The notes beneath the pieces are model-generated. The model saw nothing but the letters and a program-made list of their open reading frames with translations. It did no database searches and was not told the DNA's origin. A stretch of 57,624 nucleotides of DNA from Streptomyces rubellomurinus (GTDB lineage: Bacteria; Actinomycetota; Actinomycetes; Streptomycetales; Streptomycetaceae): positions 1-57,624 of the forward strand of contig NZ_JZKH01000048.1 of assembly GCF_000961885.1 (NCBI RefSeq), written 5' to 3'. Both the position numbers and the translations under genes were made by a program. This document shows, in pieces, positions 50,524 through 57,624 of the stretch (position 1 is its first letter; the number at the start of each line of letters is the position of its first letter).

Positions 50524-51863
50524 GCGACCACATCCCGGGAAACACCCCCGGCGGCGAACCCGGGCGCGACCGCGTCCCGCTGCCCGAGGACTCCATGCCC
50601 ACCGGCGGCGTCAACGCCCCCGTCCCGGTGGCCCCCGAGGCCACCCCCGCGGTCGACCCCCGGCTGATCGTCCGCCAGGAGGGCATCAAGGGCTACCTGG
50701 CCGAGTTCCGCCGCCGCGTCAGCAGCGGCGAACTCGGCTCACTGCCCGTCGTGGTGGCCCTGATCGTCATCTGGGTGGTGTTCGGCAGCCTCAACAGCAG
50801 CTTCCTCTCCGCCCAGAACCTGTCCAACCTCTCCCAGCAGATCGTCGGCACCGGCATGATCGCGCTCGGCGTCGTGTTCGTGCTGCTGCTCGGCGAGATC
50901 GACCTGTCGGTCGCCTACGTCAGCGGCCTGTGCGCGGCCCTGTTCGCCGTCCTGAACGTCAACAACGGCGTCAACCAGTGGGTCGCACTCCTCGTCGCCC
51001 TCGCCAGCGGCGCCGCCGTCGGCGTCATCCACGGCCTCTTCTTCGCCAAGGTCGGCGTCCCGGCCTTCGTCGTCACCCTCGCCGGCAACCTCGGCTGGAA
51101 CGGCCTGATGCTGCAGGTCCTCGGCGCCACCGGCACCGTCAACCTCTCCGGCAAGGACATCGTCTCCCGGCTCTACACCACCATCTACGGCCAGCAGATC
51201 GCCGCCTACGGCGCGGCGGTCATCGGCATCGCGCTGTTCGTCATCGCCTCCCTCGTCGACGCCGCCCGGCGCAAGGCGGCCGGCGTCCCGTACCGGCCGA
51301 TGACCGACATCGTCGTGCGCACCGTCGTCCTCGCGATCATCGCCTTCCTCGCCGCCTACACCCTCAACCAGTACAAGGGCCTGCCGCTGGCGCTGCTGAT
51401 CTTCCTGATCTTCATCGTGGTCCTCGACTTCGTGCTGCGCCGCACCACCTACGGCCGCAAGGTGTTCGCACTCGGCGGCAACATCGAGGGCGCCCGCCGG
51501 GCCGGCATCGACGTGGCCTGGATCAGGATCAGCGTCTTCAGCATCTGCTCCACCATGGCGGCGGTCGGCGGCCTCTTCCTGGCCGCGCAGATCCAGTCCG
51601 CCAGCCAGACCTCCGGCGGCGGCAACCTGCTGATGAACTCCATCGCGGCCGCCGTCATCGGCGGCACCAGCCTGTTCGGCGGCCGCGGCAAGACCTGGTC
51701 GGCCCTGCTCGGCGCCCTGGTGATCGGCTCGATCCAGTCCGGAATGAACATCGAGGGCCTGAGCAACGCCATCCAGTTCATGATCACCGGCGCGGTGCTG
51801 CTCGCCGCCGTCGTCGTCGACTCCCTCGCCCGCCGCACCCAGCGCGCCGCCGGCCGCGCCTGA
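50520..51863 (+). CDS. xylH: Xylose-type sugar ABC transporter permease, second copy
   Basis: A 447-residue CUT2 permease with a longer soluble N terminus (~70 residues, Pro/Gly-rich) than its paralogue at 34830. Conserved segments are FVLLLGEIDLSVAYVSG, GVIHGLFFAKVGVPAFVVTLAG, FALGGNIEGARRAGIDV and AAAVIGGTSLFGGRGKTWSA. About ten membrane spans. GTG 50520 overlaps the ATPase stop. No sugar kinase or isomerase gene follows, so catabolism of the sugar must be encoded elsewhere. Confidence 0.88.
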   Translation: MSDHIPGNTPGGEPGRDRVPLPEDSMPTGGVNAPVPVAPEATPAVDPRLIVRQEGIKGYLAEFRRRVSSGELGSLPVVVALIVIWVVFGSLNSSFLSAQNLSNLSQQIVGTGMIALGVVFVLLLGEIDLSVAYVSGLCAALFAVLNVNNGVNQWVALLVALASGAAVGVIHGLFFAKVGVPAFVVTLAGNLGWNGLMLQVLGATGTVNLSGKDIVSRLYTTIYGQQIAAYGAAVIGIALFVIASLVDAARRKAAGVPYRPMTDIVVRTVVLAIIAFLAAYTLNQYKGLPLALLIFLIFIVVLDFVLRRTTYGRKVFALGGNIEGARRAGIDVAWIRISVFSICSTMAAVGGLFLAAQIQSASQTSGGGNLLMNSIAAAVIGGTSLFGGRGKTWSALLGALVIGSIQSGMNIEGLSNAIQFMITGAVLLAAVVVDSLARRTQRAAGRA

Positions 51864-52397
51864 ACGGACGGACCGGCGAAAGGCCGCCGGCCCGTCCGGG
51901 CTCCCGACCGGCCTTCCCCGGGCCGGGCGGGTGCCGGCCCCGGGACGGACCGGCCCCGGGCGACCGCCCCGGGTGATCCCGACGGTGCGGGAAAGCCTCG
52001 CCGCGTCGCCGAGCGGTGCCGCCTACTGCGCGGCGGCGATGGACGTACTCGCGGCGCGGCACGCGCTGCTCGGCTCCGCCCAGTCGGACGCGCTGAAGGT
52101 ACGTCGCGAGCGGGTGCGGGGTGCAGCGCGGGTCCAGCGAGGGGTACCGGGGGACGACGGCGTAGCCGTTCTCGCCGACGCCGCTCAGGTAGCGCCGGCG
52201 CCAGGCGTCGTTCATCAGCTCCCACTGGCACTCGCCGTCGCGGGGGACGAAGGCGTCGACGTACAGCAGGGCGGCGACACGCGCGGCGACCCGGTCGGCG
52301 GCCCGGCTGGCGGCTTCGGGCCGGGGCGGGACGATGGAGTGAACCGAAGCCGCCGTCGCCGCCGCGCACCGGCGCGCCGGCGGGAGGAGGTGGCCGG
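51864..52397. other. 534-nt region with no intact gene
   Basis: The first ~110 nt hold several GC-rich inverted repeats (GGCCGG/CCGGCC words) that could terminate the transporter operon. The middle contains the alpha/beta-hydrolase remnant described separately. The last ~60 nt carry the GGGAGGAGG ribosome-binding site of the phosphatase gene. No RNA gene was recognised. Confidence 0.4.
52039..52308 (-). pseudogene. Alpha/beta-hydrolase fragment
   Basis: The minus strand encodes about 90 residues, including ADRVAARVAALLYVDAFVPRDG and later HPLATYLQRVRL with VPRREYVH, which match the middle of EstC-like alpha/beta hydrolases (after the nucleophile elbow, before the catalytic His). The N-terminal third with the GxSxG elbow and the C-terminal part are missing, and there is no start codon in context. 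It is a relic left after deletion on both sides. Confidence 0.6.
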
Positions 52398-54503
52398 ATG
52401 GACGCCGAGCACGACGTGCCGGAGGGCGAAGCCCCGCCCGACCGGGACCCCGCGATGGACCCGGGCGGGCTGCTGGACGTCCTGGGCGTCGCCGCCGTGG
52501 TGCTGGACGCGCAGGGCCGGATCGTCCTGTGGAGCCCGCAGGCCGAGGACCTCTTCGGCTACCGCGCGGCCGAGGCACTCGGCCACCCCGCCGCCCGAGT
52601 ACTGGTCGACGAACAACACCGGGAACACGTGCTGTCACTGTTCGCCCAGGTCATGGCCGGCGGCGGGACGTGGGCCGGGGTCTTCCCGGTGCGGCACAAG
52701 GACGGAACCACACTGCTGGCCGAGTTCCGCAACATGCGCCTGGAGGACGTAAGCGGCCGGTACTACGCCCTCGGCCTGGCTTCCAAGCAGGCCACGCTGC
52801 GCCGCCTCGAACGGGACCTCGCACTGTCGTTGCGCCTGATGGAACAGTCCCCGATCGGCCTCGCGGTCATGGACACCGCCCTGCGCTACGTCCTGATCAA
52901 CCCGGCGCTGGAACGCATCAACGGCATCCCCGCCGCCCACATCCTGGGCCGCACCGTCCGGGAGGCCCTGCCGTTCCTGGACGCCGACGCGATCGAGGCG
53001 GCGATGCGGGAGGTACTGGCCACCGGCACCCCGCTGCTGAACCAGTTCACCACCGGCCGCACCCACGCCGACCCCCACGCCGAGCACGCCTGGTCCGCGT
53101 CCTTCTTCCGACTGGAAGACCCCGCCCACCGGGTGATCGGCGTCGCCGTCTCGGTCGTCGACGTCACCGAACAGCACCGGGCCGCCACCGCCGCAGCCGC
53201 CGCCCGGCGCCGCCTCACCGTGATCGCCGACGCCGCCGAACGCATCGGCACCACCCTCGACCTCGACACCACCGCCCGCGAACTCGCCGACGTCCTCGTC
53301 CCGGAGTTCGCCGACATCGCCGCCGTCGACGTCCTCGAAGGCGTCCTCACCGACAGCCCGCCCCCGGCCGACAAGGGCGGCCCCACCCTGTTCCGGGCCC
53401 TCGCCGTCAAAGCCGGCTACCCCACACCCGCCACCGAGGCCGCCGACCCGGTCGGACAGATCGCCCGCTACGACGCCACCCGCCTGGTCGCCCGCTGCGC
53501 CCGCACCGGCCGCCCCGTCCTGCTCGCCCGCGTCACCGACCGCGACCTGCCGCGCATCGCCCGCGACGACCAGGCCGCCGAACGGCTCCGACAGGCCGGA
53601 GTCCACTCCTACCTGGCCGTACCGCTGCGCGCCCGCGGCCAGGTCCTCGGCGCCCTCGACCTCAAGCGCGCCCGCAACCCGCAGCCGTTCGACCACGACG
53701 ACCTGGTGCTGGCCGGCGAACTCGCCGCCCGCGCCGCCGTCACCATCGACAACGCCCGCTGGTACCAGCGCCAGCGCCACGCCGCCCTCACCCTCCAGCG
53801 CCACCTGCTGCCCGGGCCGCTCCCGCGGCCGCCCGGACTCGAGGTCGCCTACCGCTACCAGCCCGCGGCGAGCGTCGGCGAGGTCGGCGGCGACTGGTTC
53901 GACGTCATCCCGCTGAGCGCCGACCGGACCGCCCTCGTCGTCGGCGACGTCATGGGCAGCGGCATCAACGCCGCCGCCACCATGGGCCAACTCCGCACCG
54001 CCACCAGAACCCTGGCCGGACTCGACCTGGCGCCCGCCGCCGTCCTCACCCACCTCGACCGCATCGTCGCCGGCCTCGGCGAGGCGATCGCCACCTGCGT
54101 CTACGCCGTCCACGACCCGCACCGGCACCGCTGCCGCATCGCCACCGCCGGCCACCTGCCCCCGGTCCACACCCGCCCGGGCCGCCCGCCGCTCCTCCTC
54201 GACCTGCCCACCGGCGCACCCCTGGGCGTCGGCGGCGTCGCCTTCCGCGACACCCTGCTCGGCCTCGCGGTCGACGACGAACTCGTGCTCTACACTGACG
54301 GGTTGGTGGAGACCCGCGACCACGACATCGACACCCGCCTCGCCGCCCTCACTGACCTCCTCGGCCGGCCCCGCCCCTCCCCGGAGGAGACCTGCGACCT
54401 CCTCCTCGCCGCCCTGCACCACCAGGGCGGACATGACGACGTCGCGCTGCTCGTCGCCCGCGCCCGTCCGCTGCCGCGCACGGGCAGGCCGGCGGGCCCG
54501 TGA
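52398..54503 (+). CDS. PAS-PAS-GAF-SpoIIE serine phosphatase
   Basis: A 701-residue cytosolic signalling phosphatase. PAS 1 spans about residues 22-125 (VLDAQGRIVLWSPQAEDLFGY), PAS 2 about 140-265 (LERINGIPAAHILGRTVREA), a GAF-like domain about 280-455 (LAVPLRARGQVLGALDL), and the SpoIIE/PP2C domain about 475-690. Metal-binding Asp residues lie in GEVGGDWFDV and VVGDVMGSGI, with YTDGLVETRD and GGHDDVALLV at the end. Such Streptomyces proteins usually dephosphorylate anti-sigma-factor antagonists in partner-switching pathways. No such partner genes and no anti-sigma kinase domain are present here. ATG 52398 follows GGGAGGAGG. Confidence 0.87.
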   Translation: MDAEHDVPEGEAPPDRDPAMDPGGLLDVLGVAAVVLDAQGRIVLWSPQAEDLFGYRAAEALGHPAARVLVDEQHREHVLSLFAQVMAGGGTWAGVFPVRHKDGTTLLAEFRNMRLEDVSGRYYALGLASKQATLRRLERDLALSLRLMEQSPIGLAVMDTALRYVLINPALERINGIPAAHILGRTVREALPFLDADAIEAAMREVLATGTPLLNQFTTGRTHADPHAEHAWSASFFRLEDPAHRVIGVAVSVVDVTEQHRAATAAAAARRRLTVIADAAERIGTTLDLDTTARELADVLVPEFADIAAVDVLEGVLTDSPPPADKGGPTLFRALAVKAGYPTPATEAADPVGQIARYDATRLVARCARTGRPVLLARVTDRDLPRIARDDQAAERLRQAGVHSYLAVPLRARGQVLGALDLKRARNPQPFDHDDLVLAGELAARAAVTIDNARWYQRQRHAALTLQRHLLPGPLPRPPGLEVAYRYQPAASVGEVGGDWFDVIPLSADRTALVVGDVMGSGINAAATMGQLRTATRTLAGLDLAPAAVLTHLDRIVAGLGEAIATCVYAVHDPHRHRCRIATAGHLPPVHTRPGRPPLLLDLPTGAPLGVGGVAFRDTLLGLAVDDELVLYTDGLVETRDHDIDTRLAALTDLLGRPRPSPEETCDLLLAALHHQGGHDDVALLVARARPLPRTGRPAGP

Positions 54504-54506
54504 CGC

Positions 54507-55475
54507 TCAGCGCCGGTGCCAGGCGGTCAGCAGCTCGGCCTCCCGCTCGGGCGTCAGCGCCTGCGGCAGCGGCTCGAACGGCTCGATGTCCCGCGCGGTG
54601 TCGGCCACCGGACGCAGCGTCAGGCCGGTGGCGACGGCGGCCGCGGGGTCGCCGGTGCTGGTCGCCAGGGTCCGCGGGTCGGCGGACCACAGCGGCAGCG
54701 CGCGCTCGGGGACGCCGGCGGCCCGGAGGAAGTCGTCGTCCACCCAGGTGAGCGTGGTGCCGGCCGGGGCGACCGCCGAGGCCACGGCGTCGAGCAGGTC
54801 GCGCATGGTGAACGGCGGGGGAGTGGCGGCGTGGTAGGCGCCGGAGGCGCCCTGTTCGAGCAGGCCGAGCATCCAGGCGGCGAGGTCGCGGGCGTCCACG
54901 ACCTGGACCGGCGCGCCGGGCCGGCCCGGGGCCAGCACCTCGCCGCCCCGGGCGAGGCGCTGCACCCAGTGGTCGAAGCGGTGGGTGTAGTCGTGGGGGC
55001 CGATCACGTACGTCGGGCGCACCAGCAGCGTGCCCGGCCCGAAGGCCTCCCGCGCCGCCCGCTCGCACTGGACCTTGAGGAGGCCGTACGTAGCGGGGGT
55101 GACGGCGTCGGGCTCCGGGCCGTCCGCCGGGAGCAGCGGGGAGTCCTCGGTGAAGGCCGGGCCGGCGGGGGTGTCGTACACGGACATCGACGACACCAGG
55201 AGGTAGCGCCCGGCGGCGCCGGGGTCGAGCGCGGCGGCCAACTCCCGGACCTGGCGCGGGAAGTAGGCGCAGACGTCCACGGTGGCGTCCCAGCTGCGGT
55301 CGCGGAGCACGGACAGGTCCGCGTCGCGGTCGGCGATGAGGTGGGTGGCGTCGGGGAGCAGGTCGGCACCGGAGCGGCCGCGGTGCAGCACGGTGACGTC
55401 GTGCCCGGCGGCGAGCGCCGCCCGGGCGAAGTGCAGACCGACGAACCGGGTGCCGCCCATGATCAGAATACGCAT
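54507..55475 (-). CDS. NAD-dependent epimerase/reductase-like protein (extended SDR)
   Basis: A 322-residue Rossmann protein starting MRILIMGGTRFVGLHFARA, with the GGTRFVG dinucleotide motif of the SDR epimerase family as in plastid mRNA-binding and reductase-like members. YGLLKVQCE supplies the YxxxK catalytic pair, preceded by VSSMSVYD. Substrate unknown; nucleotide-sugar or isoflavone-type reduction are both possible. The ATG at 55475 fits the motif start though its Shine-Dalgarno is weak; an upstream frame to 55631 has poor N-terminal sequence. It converges on the phosphatase gene with 3 nt between stops. Confidence 0.8.
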   Translation of the reverse strand: MRILIMGGTRFVGLHFARAALAAGHDVTVLHRGRSGADLLPDATHLIADRDADLSVLRDRSWDATVDVCAYFPRQVRELAAALDPGAAGRYLLVSSMSVYDTPAGPAFTEDSPLLPADGPEPDAVTPATYGLLKVQCERAAREAFGPGTLLVRPTYVIGPHDYTHRFDHWVQRLARGGEVLAPGRPGAPVQVVDARDLAAWMLGLLEQGASGAYHAATPPPFTMRDLLDAVASAVAPAGTTLTWVDDDFLRAAGVPERALPLWSADPRTLATSTGDPAAAVATGLTLRPVADTARDIEPFEPLPQALTPEREAELLTAWHRR

Positions 55476-55721
55476 CAGGCCATCGTGGCAGGGCGACGGC
55501 CGCCGGACCATAGGGCGGCGTGCGGGACTGAGAACCCACCACGATGTGACGCTTGCGGCCGCGTTCGCGCACGTGTCGTACAGGGCGTCGCACCGGTACG
55601 CGGCATCCACGCTCGGGCTGCCTTCATGCATGCACCCGGCTGACGATCACCAACTGAGCCGCCTCGATCGAACTGAGGCCCACCGTAACCGGTACGACTA
55701 CGGCGTCTAAGGTGGTGGCCC

Positions 55722-57110
55722 GTGACAGCAGCGAACGGGGCAGTTGTCGGGGGGCGTTACCGTCTCCTCGACCTCATCGGACAGGGCGGCATGGGCCGCG
55801 TGTGGCGGGGGTGGGACGAAACGCTCGGGCGGGACGTCGCCGTGAAGGAGGTGCTCCTTCCCGCGGGCGTCGCCGACGACCACCGCGAGCAGCTCCTCCA
55901 GCGCACCATGCGCGAGGCGCTCGCCGCCGCGCGGCTCAACCACCCGGGCATCATCACCGTGCACGACGTGGTCGAGCACGAGGGCGCGCCGGTCATCGTC
56001 ATGGAGTACGTCACCGGCGCCTCGCTCGCCGCGGTGCTCGACCGGGACGGCGCCCTGCCGGTCCGGCGGGTGGCCGAGATCGGCATCGCGATGGTGAAGG
56101 CGCTGCAGCAGGCGCACGCGGCGGGGATCGTCCACCGGGACCTCAAGCCGGACAACGTCCTGCTGATGGACGAGCGGGTGATCCTCACCGACTTCGGGAT
56201 CGCGCACATGGCGGACGCGACCACGGCCCTCACCCGGACCGGCGCCGTCATCGGCACCCCCGCCTACATGGCGCCGGAGCAGTTGGAGGGCAAGCCGCCG
56301 ACCGCCGCCAACGACCTGTGGTCGCTCGGCGCGACCCTGTACGCGGCGGTGGAGGGCGAGGCGCCGTTCCACGCGGACACCTTCAGCGCCCTGTGCATCG
56401 CCGTGGTCACCCAACCCCCGCGCCCGATGCGGCGGGCCGGCGCGCTCGCCCCGGTGCTCGCCGGGCTGCTCGCGAAGCACCCGGCGCAGCGGCTGACGGC
56501 GGACCAGGCGCTCGCGGCACTGGAGTCCGTCCTGCGGACCGGGGCGGCCCCGGGCGTCCCGGCGCCGACCGTACCCGCGCCGCCGCTGGTGGCGCACGCC
56601 GCCCCGCATGCCGCCCCGCCCGGGTACCAGGCCCCGCAGCCGTGGGCCGGGCCGCCGCCGATCGGGAGCACCTGGGTGCCGCCGCAGCAGCCCGGCGCGG
56701 CGCCCCACCCGGCAGCCGCGTCCCCGGGTTCGAGCCCGGCCGCGGCCCGGACGGTGCGCTTCCTCGGTTGCCTGGCGCTGCTGTGGCTGGTCGGCACGAC
56801 GCTGCCGTGGAACTACCTGGGCCGGATGCCGTCCTCCTTCGTCCCGACCGCGATCGGCACCACGGTCGTGGTCTCCCTCCTGCACGCACTGCCGCGCACG
56901 CGCCTGCACCCGGCGCTGATGTGGGTGCTCGTCTTCGGTTTCGACGTGGTGCTGTTCTTCGTCACCACACAGGTCGTCGCCGTGCAGATGCTGGGCCTCC
57001 GGACCCTGGGCTTCGGCGAGAGCCCGGTCGAGGTCCTGATCAACGTGCTGATCATCTCCACCGGCGCCTGGCTCCTCTGGTGGAAGATCCCCGGCAGCCG
57101 CCCCGCCTGA
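55722..57110 (+). CDS. Membrane-anchored Ser/Thr protein kinase (PknB-like)
   Basis: A 462-residue Hanks-type kinase. The N-terminal ~270 residues hold the glycine loop IGQGGMGRVW, ATP Lys in VAVKEV, catalytic HRDLKPDN, DFG, and GTPAYMAPEQ. A Pro/Ala-rich linker (about 275-345) follows, then four hydrophobic segments (FLGCLALLWLVGTTL, FVPTAIGTTVVVSLL, LMWVLVFGFDVVLFFV, VLINVLIISTGAWLLWW). Instead of the usual single span and sensor domain it ends in this four-span membrane module. GTG 55722 follows AAGGTGG. The preceding 246 nt (55476-55721) hold only promoter-region DNA as far as I can see. Confidence 0.88.
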   Translation: MTAANGAVVGGRYRLLDLIGQGGMGRVWRGWDETLGRDVAVKEVLLPAGVADDHREQLLQRTMREALAAARLNHPGIITVHDVVEHEGAPVIVMEYVTGASLAAVLDRDGALPVRRVAEIGIAMVKALQQAHAAGIVHRDLKPDNVLLMDERVILTDFGIAHMADATTALTRTGAVIGTPAYMAPEQLEGKPPTAANDLWSLGATLYAAVEGEAPFHADTFSALCIAVVTQPPRPMRRAGALAPVLAGLLAKHPAQRLTADQALAALESVLRTGAAPGVPAPTVPAPPLVAHAAPHAAPPGYQAPQPWAGPPPIGSTWVPPQQPGAAPHPAAASPGSSPAAARTVRFLGCLALLWLVGTTLPWNYLGRMPSSFVPTAIGTTVVVSLLHALPRTRLHPALMWVLVFGFDVVLFFVTTQVVAVQMLGLRTLGFGESPVEVLINVLIISTGAWLLWWKIPGSRPA

Positions 57111-57122
57111 CCCCGCCCCCCG

Positions 57123-57154
57123 ACCCCGGCGGACCCGAACCGACCCGCCGGGGT
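57123..57154 (+). terminator. Stem-loop terminator after the kinase gene
   Basis: ACCCCGGCGG (57123-57132) pairs perfectly with CCGCCGGGGT (57145-57154) across a 12-nt loop, 12 nt after the kinase stop. Confidence 0.65.
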
Positions 57155-57220
57155 CCGCCGTTCCCCGGCGGACCCATCCCGCGGGGCACCGCGCGCACGT
57201 AGCCGACAGCGCGGCGAGAG

Positions 57221-57243
57221 CGTCCTCGTCCTCGTCCTCGTCC
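57221..57243. repeat. Short CGTCCT tandem repeat
   Basis: CGTCCT is repeated three times followed by a partial fourth unit (57221-57243) in the non-coding stretch between the kinase terminator and the transposase remnant. Confidence 0.6.
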
Positions 57244-57319
57244 GAGCCTGATGTGACAACGAGGACTAACTCGCTGGATGGCCGGCTCAATCGGCTCGAC
57301 GACGAGGGGAGCGCCCTCG

Positions 57320-57624
57320 TCACCATCCGGGAGCGCGGGCCTCCAAGCCCGGCCCGCAGGCCGGGGTCCTGGCCGTAGGCCTCGTCGCCGGTCACCCACG
57401 ACGCGGTGATTCCGGCGCCCAGCGCCTGCTCGATCATCTGCAGGGCGAGCCGGGGCTTGGTCGTGATGTCCTGGGCCCTCGCCGTCAGTTGTATCCGCGT
57501 GGTTAGTACTGCAACGGTGCTTACCGTGGCCTCGGCGGGCGCGTAGGCGATGTAGTAGGCGATCTTCGTGGGATCGGTGATGCTGCGGCGGGCCAGGGCC
57601 CAGTGCTTGCGGTCGGGGCGGTGC
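57320..57624 (-). pseudogene. IS701-family transposase debris, two fragments in inverted order
   Basis: From the right edge the minus strand encodes RKHWALARRSITDPTKIAYY and IAYAPAEAT, a late segment of IS701-type DDE transposases, then an AT-richer joint (about 57478-57530), then TTKPRLALQMIEQALGAG and SWVTGDEAYGQDPGLRAGL, an earlier segment containing a catalytic Asp. The order is the reverse of an intact transposase, so two different copies or a rearranged copy are joined, in the same frame. After 57345 a one-base slip gives EARAPGW and a stop at 57320. Non-functional. Confidence 0.7.

Noticed and set aside
55560..55720. tRNA-like folding in the gap before the kinase gene
   Set aside because: The arms and conserved T-loop sequence of a tRNA are absent; only short scattered complementarities are present.
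57221..57243. CGTCCT tandem repeat as a CRISPR or phase-variation tract
   Set aside because: Only three and a half short units without spacers, and not inside a gene.
5707..57437. Many long reading frames on the opposite strand of clear genes (for example minus 236-2542, plus 4579-10047, minus 47782-50346, minus 55707-57437)
   Set aside because: In DNA this GC-rich, stop codons are rare and antisense frames stay open by chance. These frames have Arg/Ala/Gly/Pro-rich nonsense sequence and overlap genes with recognisable domains.

Overview
The window is very GC-rich DNA from an actinomycete, most likely a Streptomyces or Kitasatospora relative. Reasons: codon third positions are almost always G or C, GTG starts are frequent, operons run with 4-base start/stop overlaps (ATGA, GTGA), lipoprotein and Tat-like signals have the actinomycete look, and sugar importers lack their own ATPase. 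No rRNA, tRNA, CRISPR or phage genes were seen. Mobile DNA is limited to IS701-type transposase debris at the right end (57320-57624).

Layout. 1-770: partial unknown gene and a flavodoxin-like protein. 935-2644: exported flavin amine oxidase, convergent with a TPR protein (2712-4478). 4615-5555: a scar in which pieces of an ECF/SigE-type sigma factor are joined out of frame to an esterase lacking its N terminus. 5710-9642: a metal/PLP D-amino-acid lyase and a large secreted three-lectin (ricin B) protein. 9818-20209: a sugar catabolic locus with ROK repressor, binding-protein transporter, unusual glycoside-hydrolase-like protein, then SIS isomerase, ROK kinase, PfkB kinase and class II aldolase, most consistent with amino sugar (galactosamine type) use. 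20410-28269: a seven-gene oligopeptide import operon ending in an aminopeptidase and a secreted M6-type metalloprotease. 28444-31426: a TetR/oxidoreductase divergent pair and a second M6-type protease. 31476-36098: LysR regulator and a xylose-type ABC transporter.

36198-41651 is the most striking block: a DyP-type peroxidase, an L-phenylalanine/tryptophan-oxidase-like flavoenzyme and a ThDP-dependent 2-keto-acid decarboxylase in one operon. Together they could turn an aromatic amino acid into its aldehyde while the peroxidase uses the H2O2. 41908-45900: small ORF, EF-G paralogue, membrane protein and an unknown protein. 46007-51863: a secreted FG-GAP/Ig-repeat protein divergent from a second copy of the xylose-type transporter. 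51864-52397 holds an alpha/beta-hydrolase remnant. 52398-57110: PAS-GAF-SpoIIE phosphatase, NAD-dependent epimerase-like protein and a membrane Ser/Thr kinase.

The overall theme is saprophytic nutrient capture: secreted proteases and lectin-bearing proteins, three binding-protein sugar importers and one peptide importer, each with local regulators and well-formed intergenic stem-loops. Functions are assigned from recognisable motifs only; no database search was run.
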